Assembly: GCA_027972325.1 (NCBI GenBank)
Contig: JAPMOS010000021.1
Coordinates: 1-52,500 of the forward strand
Direction: 5' to 3'
DNA from: Paratrimastix pyriformis
Taxonomy: Eukaryota > Preaxostyla > Paratrimastigidae
DNA length: 52,500 bases
Made by a program: the position numbers and the translations under genes. Under the pieces are notes generated by a model that was not told the DNA's origin, ran no database searches, and saw only the letters and a program-made list of their open reading frames with translations. Positions 41,950 through 51,929 of this stretch are shown in pieces. How positions within the stretch are numbered: position 1 is the first letter of the stretch; each line of letters opens with the position of its first letter.

Positions 41950-42834
41950 CTAAAAGTTTCTGAAGATGACAAAAGAATACCGGAAAGACAGACTCTCTCC
42001 CAAAGAACGTGCCGCATCAGCAACATCCCAGAGAAGGATCTTCCATCTGACCAGACGGTCAGACAGGCATCTCAGGGGGCCAGATATCTGAAATTCTAAG
42101 GATGAGCCGCTGCCAGACGTCCCAACAACCAACAAACCGGTAGATATTTCCGACACCAGACAGGGCCCACCTCCGAGGCAAAGCACTCTGTCCAGCCGGG
42201 AGACTATGATCAAAGCATGATTAGAAACTCTCCACCCATCTTCCTCCATCCACAGACCAACGAGACATCGGCTAGACATACCACACCAACCTGAGGGCAG
42301 CCGCCACCCAATGCAGCCACCACACCAAGCCGGCACACCATCCAACCACCGTTGGAAAGTAGGGGCGCTCAGCCCACCAGAAAACGCGGGAGAAAACAGC
42401 CATCCCAACCCCCGCCAACCCTCCTGATCCCATCTCTCTCCCGTCCACCACCGGCCCCTTCGCCCCTTCCAGAGGTCTTCCCCTTCTCCGTACCAGCATT
42501 CCCAGTTCTCATTACCAGTCTTTATCCAACCCATACGACCACGCTTCTCGCCCCTCTCTTTTTGATCAACAAGGCCAATTCCATTTACCCTACCGTGGAC
42601 CCAATTCTCTTCGACCACCGTCTGCGTCCAAAAGCACCATACACATATCACTTCCTGTCTTTGCACTACCTTCTCCAGTTTTACCCCCACTCCACCTTCT
42701 TTTCCTTCATTCGATTGCTCCCCCCCGCCAACCACTCTCCTCCCCACGCCATTCCAATAGAAGGCTGTTTCTTTCCACACGCATGTCCCAGGAGCAAGAG
42801 CGTAAGAGGGTGGAAGAGAAACACAGCCCCCCAA
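41950..42834 (-). CDS. LINE-C middle reading frame, unrecognised
   Basis: An uninterrupted frame of 294 codons starts 3 bp after the ORF1 stop and ends just before the ORF2 start. The composition is Trp-, Cys- and Gly-rich (FSPAFSGGLSAPTFQRWLDG) with no known domain. Tight spacing suggests stop-restart translation, but the frame might be fortuitous in an otherwise non-coding spacer, and it is not obviously shared with LINE-B. Confidence 0.35.
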   Translation of the reverse strand: MGGCVSLPPSYALAPGTCVWKETAFYWNGVGRRVVGGGEQSNEGKEGGVGVKLEKVVQRQEVICVWCFWTQTVVEENWVHGRVNGIGLVDQKERGEKRGRMGWIKTGNENWECWYGEGEDLWKGRRGRWWTGERWDQEGWRGLGWLFSPAFSGGLSAPTFQRWLDGVPAWCGGCIGWRLPSGWCGMSSRCLVGLWMEEDGWRVSNHALIIVSRLDRVLCLGGGPCLVSEISTGLLVVGTSGSGSSLEFQISGPLRCLSDRLVRWKILLWDVADAARSLGESLSFRYSFVIFRNF

Positions 42835-42837
42835 CCT

Positions 42838-43890
42838 TTACTTGAACTTCTTCCCCGCATTCACCCCCACCGACGCGGACGCGACTCCCGCTTCAAAGCG
42901 TCGATGGCCTCCCTCTGCTCCGGGGTTGCCATGACACAAAACGTCCCGTCCCACCGCCCACTTGACCACGCCACTTCTGATCTCCAAATATCGGAGACCT
43001 CTACCACAATGTGGTGGTTCTTGAGGTACTCCTGCATCTGCTGCGGCCACTCGACACCGGCCGCACGAATAAAGGCCAAACGATGGTCCGCCCGGAGAGG
43101 CCGATCCTCCCCCGGAGCGATCTGTACTATGCGCTTGCCCCGGAAGATCTCCGGGATGTGGGGCTGTCCCACCGAGCATGTCACAGACACACGCCATGCA
43201 CCCGGCTGGCGAGCAGGCTTGACCCAAACTACCGGGGGTGGCGATCAATAAGTCAGCGATTGCGAACAGACACTGCGCACTCGGGTTCGCTTCACGCAAC
43301 CATTGGCGAACCTCCTCTTCTTTAGCTTCCAGGGGCAAACCACCCAGATGAGCCCTCATTGTAACAAAGGTCACAGCTGAGGCCGGCCGCTCACATTCAC
43401 TTCCCAGATCAGTCAGGACGGCCTGATTCCGACTTGCAAAAGCTCCAAGAATCTCCGCGGCATCGGGTCTCAGACACGTCACGCCAAAAGTTCCTTCTTC
43501 CAGGCCTTGTTGAACACGGGCCTCGCCAAGGATCTCACGAAGCTGGCATTCAAGTTCGTACCAGCTAAATTGCACAGCACTTGGCTCAAATTTAATAGCG
43601 AATCTCATTGTCTCAGCCTGTAATTCACAAAAGGCAATTGACAAACAAAGACCCAAGATGAGCCCAACAAACATCCTTGATAGGCGGACTTTCGGTAGGA
43701 AAGCCACTATCCAATTAACACAGACCATAACTTTTTCCTTCTTTTCACCCTGCTCCTCGGCCTGGCTCTTTTCGGCCACTCTTTTTTTACCAGCCGCCTC
43801 CATTCTTTGGCGATTGGCTTCAGCCTCAACACTTTCCAGCGTCAGAGGAACCGCACCAGCATCTTCAACAGAATGAGTTTCAGAAGACAT
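42838..43890 (-). CDS. LINE-C ORF1, RRM-like RNA-binding protein
   Basis: The start codon at 43890 opens MSSETHSVEDAG, after an 83-bp 5' leader. Charged N-terminus, then a hydrophobic segment (MFVGLILGLCLSIAFCELQ), then sequence with the look of one or two RRM-type folds (FVTMRAHLGGLPLEAKEEEV, RGKRIVQIAPGED). A second frame from 43190 to 42861 (VVEVSDIWRSEVAWSSGRWD) is more protein-like than the one that stays open, so one frame change near 43200 is likely. ORF1 proteins of LINEs coat the RNA. Confidence 0.6.
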   Translation of the reverse strand: MSSETHSVEDAGAVPLTLESVEAEANRQRMEAAGKKRVAEKSQAEEQGEKKEKVMVCVNWIVAFLPKVRLSRMFVGLILGLCLSIAFCELQAETMRFAIKFEPSAVQFSWYELECQLREILGEARVQQGLEEGTFGVTCLRPDAAEILGAFASRNQAVLTDLGSECERPASAVTFVTMRAHLGGLPLEAKEEEVRQWLREANPSAQCLFAIADLLIATPGSLGQACSPAGCMACVCDMLGGTAPHPGDLPGQAHSTDRSGGGSASPGGPSFGLYSCGRCRVAAADAGVPQEPPHCGRGLRYLEIRSGVVKWAVGRDVLCHGNPGAEGGHRRFEAGVASASVGVNAGKKFK

Positions 43891-43973
43891 CGTCAATTGG
43901 CCAATAGAAAAGGCGAAGATCCCAAATTCAAACACTTTCCAGGTCGGTAGGACCGGGGGAAGACCCGGCAGGA

Positions 43974-44260
43974 CCTCCGAGACACGACGCACCGCCATCT
44001 GCAGGGTCCGTCTATATCCCCTTGGGGTGACGCTCCACCGCATTCTCCACCACCGAACTCCTCCACCGCCATCCCCTCATCCACTTCTCCTCCAACTGCT
44101 CCTTATTCGCCTTCGTCCCCTTTGTTTCTTGCAACAGGGCAATGTCTACCCGTCCTACCCGCAACAGGTCCGCCACATTACTTCGCTTCCACTCTGACCC
44201 AAGTCCTCGCACATTCCACCCTGCCACCCGCATCCTGTCCTCCTCCTTCATCGGCAACCC
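43974..44260 (-). CDS. LINE-B APE endonuclease, N-terminal half
   Basis: VAGWNVRGLGSEWKRSNVAD and VDIALLQETKGTKANK carry the Asn and Glu of the APE active site. RRTLQMAVRRVSEVLPG then reaches the LINE-C insertion and continues at 33983. Confidence 0.85.
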
Positions 44261-44639
44261 CGCCCTCAGGTTGGCCTCCTTCCTCCCCTGGCACCACTTC
44301 TCCACCCCCCGAAACTCCTCCTCCTCCGCCTTCACGTCATATCCCCTCTCAATATCCAACATTTTTGCTTTTTGCCTCCTCTTCCTTTGTGCATCCTTCT
44401 TCCCCCTCTTCTTCCTTGCCTTCCTGCTCATCCCATCCCCAGGTCGCCGACTCACTTCCGGATACGACACGCCCGCTACCAGGACCTGCTCCTCCTGTCC
44501 TTCAGGCTTCTCCGCCTTGTCTGCTCCCCGCCCTGTCATCCCTTGACTCTCTTTCCTCACCGCACACGATACCTTCTGCAGTCTCCCCTCTGCAGCTCCC
44601 CCCCCAAATGCTGGCCCCTCCCGGACCTTTGCATCCGCG

Positions 44640-45380
44640 ACCCATTCCAGCTTCAGCCACGTACACGAAAACATCCCCATGCATAATCTCGCACTCCCCC
44701 ACCTCATACACCACACTGTCATTGAACCTCCACCACGCCCCATCAATCCTTTTCAGTGCCACCCAATGACGCCCCCGCCCTTCTTCCACAGAATTCCGCC
44801 TCCGCTTCCAGGTGGTAGCTTGTCCCGAGTACGTCTACTATGTCCGGCTGCACTTTCCACTGCGTCTGATCCGCCCCTACCCCTCTGGTTCCGAACCACC
44901 TGCACCACCAGGACACTCTCCCCTTCTATCGCACGCTCATCCCGTGCATGCCACTGGTCCCCACCACACACCGGACACTTCTTCATGACACGGTCATCTG
45001 CCATCACTACCCTCCTTACCGCCTCATTCATACTGTCTCCGTCCCTCATCAGACGCACAAACAAGCACTCCCGCGCCCTCTCTGCCAACACTTTCACATC
45101 CGCATTCCACACACACGTCCACCACCCTCATCCTGACTCCCACCGGGATCCGCGCCCTTTCAGCAGCTCAATCACAGCCACCCCTGCTTCTCCATCCTGC
45201 GTCTCATCCAGTCCCTCCGTCCCCTCTTCCAAATCCCTTCTTCTCCATCAGGGTCCCCACCGACACCTCTGACCACATCAAACAGCGGATCTGCCCCACC
45301 AACCGCCTCCGCCGCCTGCAACCCGGCGCTCAACCAACACCTGTGTCCAGTCGTGTTGGCGATGCCACGATATTGCTCGA
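44640..45380 (-). CDS. LINE-B USP-type (C19) peptidase-like domain
   Basis: The same four landmarks as in LINE-C: Cys box YRGIANTTGHRCWLSAGLQA (Cys near 45338), zinc ribbon CVEC (near 45100) and CPVCGGDQWHARDE (near 44970), His box GRHWVALKRIDG (His near 44767), then WWRFNDSVVYEVGE and DVFVYV. The residues around the catalytic positions are conserved with LINE-C, while the linkers differ. The frame changes at several places. The family's usual target is ubiquitin or a ubiquitin-like protein; here the target is unknown. Confidence 0.75.
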
Positions 45381-47050
45381 CGTCTCCCTGCACCGGTACC
45401 CTATCCATCCCCGGCTGCCCGCTCCTCCCCCATCCAAATCGTCCATGCCTCTCCAGGGGTACATCCTCGCCGGACACCCATCGACACCTCTCGATGCCAC
45501 CACTTTCACCCCGTCCCTACCAACCGAACCCCCGGCATCCATCCGCCCCGCCCTCGTCCATGCCGCGCCATCCCCGCACCCTTCTCCGAGCCGTCTTCCG
45601 CCCCGTCTCCCCACTCCATCTCCGCACCTTTCTTTGCGCTTCTTCCTTTCCCACAATCTCCTCCTCTGCACCTCACATTCCGCTATCCCCATCGCCAACA
45701 ACCAATTCCATGTCAGCCCCAACCCTGCCATTACCACCCTCGCCCACCGTGCGATCCACTGGCTGATACATCTCCAGTGTCCTTCGTTCATCTTGTTTTC
45801 TGAAATATAATGCCAGACCATTGTTGTTCCGCTGCCTTTTGCCTGACCGAGATCACCGTCCCATCGCAGCCCCAGAGTCCGTTCCCCTGATCAGCAAATG
45901 GCACAGAACCCTCATCCTTCCGCTCACATGCCACATCTTCTCGGTCCCCACAGCATCTTTCAACATGACTCCTCGGGCTCCCCTACCCCATCGCTCATCC
46001 TGCATTAGTTCAGCCTTTTCCGGCAGCCTCCTCCGGCTAGAAGCTATCCCCACGCCCAATACTCCTTCAGTTCGCCGGTCAGTTTCTTTCCCCATCATCC
46101 CAGCTTCCCTCAGGTACCAGAACTCTCCTTCCCACATCCACATAGCAGCCATTCAGCCAACATCCTCTTTGTACCAGCCATCTCCTCTCCAAACGCTCGA
46201 TTCCATCGATTCTCGCGTTAATTCCTATCCCTTCCTGCCATACTTCATCCACCAGGTCCACCCATTTTCCCACTTCCAATTTTCCACATCCACTGCCCCA
46301 TAGCGCTTCTCTCCCAACCAGCTCCACCATCTGATCCCGTACCCAGCTCACCTCCATTGACCCTGCCACGCCCATTGTTCCAGTCTGTTCCGTTCCATAC
46401 CCTTCTCCGCTCACTTGCCTTACGCAAAACACAATGCAGAGTCCCACCACCTCAAGATGCCGCGATCGATCACTGTCCCAATTCCATCCCACCGTTCCAG
46501 TCTGCCCCTTGTTACCCCTCGTTGTCCCCCATCCATACTCCTCTTCCAGAGACGCACCAAAATGTTTACAGCGCGATGGCCCGTCTCCATATACATCTCA
46601 GAAGCGCGCCTAGCTTCGAGAGGCCCCTCATCGTTACCGATGCGACGACCCATGCCCATGTGCATGCGTGTGGTGATGCGAGTGCGACGAACGTCGCTCC
46701 CCGCTTGGGCTGGGCTTCTTCTTGCTCTTGGCCGTATCTGTCGCCGAGGCAGTCTTGACAGCTGCCGTCCCCTTCTCGCCAGGGCACTCTTCGCCGCCCC
46801 ATCCTCGGGCTGCATAGCCTGCCCCGTCCCCGGCGTGGCCAGAGTCGGCGTCACCGGCACTGACGGCGTCGGCGACGTCACCAGGGCCGGGCTGACGCCG
46901 GCGTCACCGCTGCAGGGTGGTCGAACCCTTCGAAGACCGAGGCCAGCTTCGCTGCAGGGCCTTGCCTCCGATGAAGGCCGGCCTGGCCTTCTCCCTCTTT
47001 CCATCCGGAACAGAGCCACTGTCCTCAAAACAGTGAGCCAACGGTAGCGG
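45381..47050 (-). CDS. LINE-B region between ORF1 and the USP-like domain
   Basis: It contains a hydrophobic stretch (VVMAGLGLTWNWLLAMGIAE near 45720) like that at the front of LINE-C ORF2, then basic sequence (RRRLWERKKRKERCGDG). Other open frames (46492-46079 and 47028-46420) have no recognised domain. The ORF2 start cannot be fixed because the frame changes. Confidence 0.4.
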
Positions 47051-47055
47051 GATAA

Positions 47056-48334
47056 TCAGACCTTTAAGGAGACCAGGTCCGCTGGCGCTGCAAAGACCAT
47101 GCCACTGTCCCATTTCACCGCAGATGCATCCGCAATTGTCCCTTCGTCCAGGGCAGCCTGGAGGGCCACTTCGAGCTCCATCTCCGACCTTCCGCTGCGC
47201 CAGCCCAGGTCTTCGGTCTTCTTCGCAGCGCTTGGGGCCAGCCTCCAACGCACCTCCACCTCGCGCGACGCTGACCGCACTGGGACCTTCACCGGGCGGG
47301 TAACAGCCCGCTCAACCGGGCCACGCACCTCCAGGACCAGGCTCCGGCCGCAAGGGGTCACTCCAACATTGGTCGTGCTGGTGCGTTGCCGTTTCCACGC
47401 AGCAAATAAAGCCTCGGGGCTACCATCTCATTTGATAGGAAGGTTGTCCTCTCGCCAGCAGAGGGGTGGCCGACATCACCTGGGCACCAACCGACTCCGC
47501 CCAGGCCTTCGCCTCATCCAACATGTTCCCCGCACACCCCAGGGACAGAGCCGTGTTTCCCACCATGGGCAGCGCATCCATCTTTGCTGGGGGTCTCGGC
47601 AGACTGCGGGCATCAGGGTGGTGGATTCTGACCAGCCACCTATCCTTGACCACGGGCCCAAACAATCCCTTCCCTCTGCGCACCGGCTCAGCCTCGTCCA
47701 CAGCGCCATCCACCGAAACCGTTGGAGACCCGTCCGGACGGACAGCCTCCTCCGCAGCCCCACCAACAACCGGGGACGGGACCAGCGGGGCAGGAGCCAC
47801 CGCAGCAACTGGATCGGCCGAACCAGGGGCAGGGGCCAACGCTTGGCCAGGAGCAGGGGAGTCCAGCACCGAAGTTGACATAGCACCTACCGCACCACAG
47901 AAGAACAACAAAGTGAGGATCGTTGCCAGGCCGCAGATCATCGATTGCATCCCCTTCACTACGGCACCAAAATACGTCCAACACGACGAAAATGGTTCAT
48001 TCCCATTCCCTTGTTCCCTCCTACTTTCCCGCATTCCCCTGTTCCATCCCTTGCCTCGATGAGCTCTCTCAGAATAAAGCATTCTTGCCAACACTCGACT
48101 GATAGCTGTCATTCTCCTACCAATAATAAAACAATAGATCAGCATTTCCAATTCATTATTTCCCAGGTTCGTCCTGAGAGCATTCCGCACGATCTGCTCG
48201 ATCGTTTGCGGTGCAGGTCTCCGAACTGCTTGTTCAGATCCCAAGGCGCAGACTTCTTGTCTGTAAGCCCATACACGCAACGCAAACATAAGCGGAACTA
48301 GGACGGACCAAATGCTCAGATTTAAAGCTTGCAA
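47056..48334 (-). CDS. LINE-B ORF1
   Basis: Two in-frame starts are possible, 48334 (26 bp from the 5' end) or 47881 (MSTSVLDSPAPG, which resembles the LINE-C ORF1 start). The region before 47881 holds a hydrophobic segment (SMICGLATILTLLFFCGAV). Then a Pro/Ala-rich part, then RRGKGLFGPVVKDRWLVRIH, LPMVGNTALSLGC and, after a frame change near 47420, REVEVRWRLAPSAAKKTEDL to a stop at 47056. No domain is firmly recognised; RNA binding is expected by analogy. Confidence 0.5.
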
Positions 48335-48360
48335 CAGAGATTATAACGCGGGGGCTGAGG

Positions 48361-48370
48361 CGCACAACAC
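48361..48370. repeat. Target-site duplication of LINE-B, right
   Basis: CGCACAACAC, matching 28507-28516. The uninterrupted site is visible at 50119-50128. Confidence 0.9.
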
Positions 48371-48386
48371 CACCAATCCTGGATTC

Positions 48387-50144
48387 TTTTTTTTTTTTTA
48401 TACAAACCCACCCCGGCAACCGAAATTACCGAGCAGGTGCAGGCTCCAGTTGGCAGACCAGAGCTTAATGCTCCAGTCGCCCGGCGCTTGCCCGCCCTCT
48501 GGCGGGCCCAACGCCCTCTCAGCCCACACCCTCCCTCCCCCTTCCGGGGGGGGGTGGGTTCTGTCCCCCCTCAGGGGGGATTGGTCTCATCTCTCGGGCA
48601 ATCTGAAAAGTTTCTCCCCAGTTCTTCGCACTAATCATTGCCTTCTTCCATTCTCTTTCTGTCCAGACATCCAGAATTCCCATCTCAGCCGCCAACTCGC
48701 ATTCACCTTTGTGATAAGTTCTCGGGTTACAGAGACACTCGAGTCTCCTTGACACTTTCTTCCGAACTTCCCTTGCCATCATAGCACAGCAATCTTCAGT
48801 TTTGCCCACGTCTCCAAAATGAACCCCCTGCACCCCTGCTTGTCTTGTCATCATTTCCTTCATTCTTGCGTAGGCCTCTCCATCCACCGGATACTTTTCT
48901 CTACAAGCGGCATTCTCCACCATGATAATTCCCACAGGCCAAGGAGCATTACCAGCACCTATAATTCCGTCCTTCCAGAAATTCGCCCGCCAGAATTGGA
49001 ATGTCCCCGCTTCAAACACCGCAATCTCCCCTAACCATTGCGTCGACCTTTTCCATTGTGATCGTCTTGCGGATAATATCCAACCCGCTCCCGATTCCAT
49101 CTCTGTTCGGCATTCCAGGTCCGTACGGAATAACCATCACGCACCTCATGGCTCTCGGGTTCTTCACTCTTTCCGCGATTTTCCGAAAGAGCTGATCCAT
49201 TGCCGCTTGTTCATATTCAGGGTTCGCAAATGCCAAGAGCTCGCTATCCTCATTTACTCTCTCAAATCCATCAAATCTTGCTCCAAACACCCTATCCTCC
49301 TCTGCTGGTGTGCAGTATTCCTCGTACGTCGGGTCCACATTCCCAGGATGACAGAACAGCATTGTACACAGCCCGAAAGCATCTGCCATGACAGTACTCC
49401 ATTGATGTGGCGTGGCCCATGCATTCTCATCTTTCACAACCCTCTGTCCGCCAAGTACCGTTCCCTGCGTGTATCGCTCATGGAGTCTCACTGCTTCCTC
49501 CACAAATCCCGCTGTCATCTCCGCCCAACTTTTCCCCTTCCTCATCACGCTTTGCCGATACCTCCGAAACATCTTCCAGAATACCTCCCTCTCCATCGTT
49601 TTCCCTCGGAAAGCAATCAGTCCATCTTCTTGCTGCACCGCTATCATTGCTCGCAATGCTTGCACCTCCTCTGCCTCTTCCTGGACTTTCTGTGCCTCCT
49701 TCATCCTGGCTATATCATCCTCCTCTTTCAACCACCTATCAAGTGCTTCCTTCTCCGCTGCCTGTAGTTTCTTGAACCTCTTTTCCCGGGCAGCCCTCAT
49801 CTGTGGGCACACCAAGATCATGTGTCTGAAAGAGTCTTTCATTCCACACAGGGGGCATTTGGGATACGTCCCCGTTAGGGCCCGTCAGCACCTCGGCGCG
49901 AAATTGGCTTAAGCTGACGGTACTCAGCAGTGAGAAGAAGCTTGCTTGGGCTGGGAGGCGGTTCTTCCATGTCCGGGTTTTTCACCCGTTTCCGGGTTTT
50001 TCACCCCCACGTTAATGGGGACCAAATCCGGCTCAGTTCAAATGAGCTGCGCTGGGACCCTGGAAGCCGGCATGCCGCCCGAACGAGTCCCAAATGACCC
50101 CCCACTTTTGTGGGACAACGCACAACACCACCAATCCTGGATTC
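48387..50144 (-). mobile_element. Second copy of LINE-A plus pogo end and flank
   Basis: 48387-49860 is LINE-A (poly(A) as T run 48387-48399) without the S insertion. 49861-50118 repeats the pogo right end, including its terminal repeat at 49985-50012, and the outer flank. The match to 25682-28516 is nearly perfect; I noticed only a few differences, such as one extra C near 49030, which splits the ORF. The 26 bp at 48361-48386 are repeated at 50119-50144. The block was made by tandem duplication, or by retrotransposition of a read-through transcript, or is a haplotype joined by assembly. Confidence 0.9.
48519..49860 (-). CDS. LINE-A copy B: zinc knuckle and PCIF1/Dam-like domain
   Basis: Same product as copy A, here with the true C-terminus (ISAKNWGETFQIAREMRPIP to a stop at 48519). 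One base more than in copy A near 49030 shifts the frame in the middle. NPEY lies near 49220. Confidence 0.75.
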
Positions 50145-50514
50145 GGGGTGGTGGTCACGGTTCCCAACAACCACTGTGAGTGCCTGGGCATACTGATCGA
50201 TCTCGGCGGGGAGTCAGTGACTTGGTGTGCGGGTTTGCGGCATTCATGAAAGCCTTGCCGTTGGCCGAACTAAGTTCCGCCAAGGTATTTCATTTTAGAT
50301 GCGCAAAGCAGACGCACGGGCAGCTTTCCGATTCATGCATTTGGAAAGCGGGCGATCAGCATCGCTCGTTCGTGTTGTATGGAGCTGTTTACCACTCTAT
50401 TATGTTATGGTGCGATTTTTGCCCGAATCACTCTTTTGAGCTTCTAGCCCTTGTCCGACCAAGATGAGCCTTGTCGGTCAACGGCTGGCCGGCGCCAACC
50501 CGCACCGCCCAGCG
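50145..50514. other. Unique spacer
   Basis: No supported gene. A plus-strand stretch reads VPNNHCECLGILIDLGGESV (about 50160-50220) but has no start or family. Confidence 0.35.
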
Positions 50515-50925
50515 TGAGACAGTGTGCCAGTCAGTCAGTCTCGTGTTAATGCAGCCTCGTGTGAGGCTAACTAAGGAACCATGAGAAAGAAATCGCCACA
50601 AAAGGTTTTATCCCCCCAATTCCCCCGCACCTCATCACCCCCGATAGGCCTCGCCTCATCGGCTCAAACGGCATCGCCTCTCATCATCCCCACCTCCTTC
50701 GGCATTGAGCCGGCCGGTAAGCCTCGGCCTCGCGGTTACACTTGGTCGGTATGCCGCCATCCTAGGTCGCCCCGAAAACAAGACGGGAGAAGGTGGATAG
50801 AAGAGCGACGACCTAAGACTTCCCCCCCCTCCCCGCAGGTTTTGAGGACGAGCCCACCCGGCGAGCCTGACGCTGCCGTCGTCCACCCACAGAGGAGAGG
50901 GGTTCGGCCGGTTCACTCCCAATTC
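50515..50925 (+). repeat. Dispersed repeat D, copy 2 (inverted relative to copy 1)
   Basis: It shares GGTTTTGAGGACGAGCCCA and GCCTGACGCTGCCGTCGTCC with 14100-14535 in opposite orientation, and begins with the complement of the ACGAGGCTGCATTAACACGA end. Both copies would encode GEPDAAVVHPQRRGV in one frame. Confidence 0.75.
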
Positions 50926-51179
50926 CGCTGCCACCGAGGTGCGGGTGCGCCCGTGCTGCAAAAACCGCGACTCGGGCTCGATCGAGGGCAGAAAGTCAGG
51001 CATGAAAAAAATCAAATCCTGGGCTCAGTGTGGGAAGGCGTTTGGGGGGATGTGGATGGCAGACCTGAGGCACGGCGGAGCACTGAGCATAATGCAAGGG
51101 GCCCCCCAGAGCCCGGGACCCCTCTTGCCCGGGGAACCAAAAAATTATGGGTGGCTAGTTTATTGTTGTACTGTAGTTC

Positions 51180-51300
51180 GCCTCACACGAGGCTGCAATA
51201 ACACGAGACTGGTGGTGTTAACACGAGTGCTGCATTCTGCATTACACGAGTGCTGCATTCTGAGGCTGCATTAACACGAGGCTGCCTTAACACGAGACGA
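51180..51300. repeat. Cluster of short CACGAGGCTGC-type repeats
   Basis: CACACGAGGCTGCAATAACA, TAACACGAGTGCTGCATTCT, TTACACGAGTGCTGCATTCT, CTGCATTAACACGAGGCTGC and CCTTAACACGAGACG follow one another. They are scrambled fragments of the repeat D end sequence. Confidence 0.8.
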
Positions 51301-51462
51301 ACAGACGTGGGCGCGGCACGGCCAAGCAGCTGGTCGATGGCCAGGGCCCGCGCCCGGTCGAGGCGGACGGAGGTCTGGATGAAGACGGCCAGCATGAAGA
51401 CCAACACGATCGACGAGGAGAAGGCCGCCAGGGCAACGAGGCCCGGCTGCGGGGCGGGGCGT

Positions 51463-51483
51463 GGGGGGGGGGGGGGGGGGGGG
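51463..51483 (+). repeat. Run of 21 G
   Basis: Uninterrupted G tract in a GC-rich context. Confidence 0.9.
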
Positions 51484-51529
51484 TGGAAAGTAGTGCATCG
51501 AGTTGATGTCATCCGACACACATTGGGAC

Positions 51530-51910
51530 ACCCTCCCATAATTTATTTATTCAGCCATGGGGTGCAAACACTAAAAAAAAAAATTATGGGACACCTCCCA
51601 TAAATTTTTTCGGCCAACGCGCGCCGATATAAAACCCACGCACAGCATCAACGCCATCACGGACATCGACTCCAACCACCATCGACTCAGCTGTCTTTGG
51701 TGGTCCAGAATTTCTTCGGCCACCGCCTGCCGATATATAAAAGACAACGCACATCAAAAAACTTTAAAAAAATCATGGGACGCATCCCATAATTTATTCA
51801 ACCCTCGCCCGTCAATATTGAAAAACAACAAAAAGTACGTCCATCAAAAAGAAAAATTATACATCTCCCATAATTTATACGGCCAGCGCCCGCCGATATA
51901 AAAATAACAG
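51530..51910. repeat. Degenerate repeats with CCCATAATTTAT and GATATAAAA
   Basis: Related units start near 51535, 51598, 51706, 51788 and 51877. Most pair a CCATAATTTAT-like word with GCCGATATAAAA a short distance on. The patch is AT-rich compared with its surroundings. The TATA-like words could be promoter elements, but no transcript start can be shown. Confidence 0.6.
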
Positions 51911-51929
51911 ACATCGACCCAGTCCAGTC

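Larger units (their letters stand above)
33984..43973 (-). mobile_element. LINE-C, full-length 9.99 kb LINE inside LINE-B
   Basis: The insertion is bounded by CCCGGCAGG. The 3' end is (AC)n (33984-34002) preceded by a UUCG hairpin. It is related to LINE-B along its whole ORF2 but clearly a different subfamily at the DNA level, and its ORF1 is distinct. Three reading frames are packed head to tail: ORF1 (43890-42838), a middle frame (42834-41950) and ORF2 from 41947. Because it interrupts LINE-B it is the younger of the two, but it too has many small frame changes in ORF2. Confidence 0.93.
43974..48360 (-). mobile_element. LINE-B, 5' part
   Basis: The 4.39 kb 5' portion of LINE-B continues from 33983 once LINE-C is removed. 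Its 5' end at 48360 abuts the target-site duplication CGCACAACAC (48361-48370). The full length is 9.85 kb, very close to LINE-C, which supports both being complete copies. Confidence 0.92.

Noticed and set aside
28517-48360. LINE-B read as two separate truncated LINEs
   Set aside because: The protein continues across the gap, and a 9-bp duplication flanks LINE-C. One element interrupted by another explains both halves.
27208-49912. Plus-strand open frames across the LINE nest
   Set aside because: They are shadows of minus-strand LINE coding sequence; the minus strand carries the RT, APE, RNase H and USP motifs.
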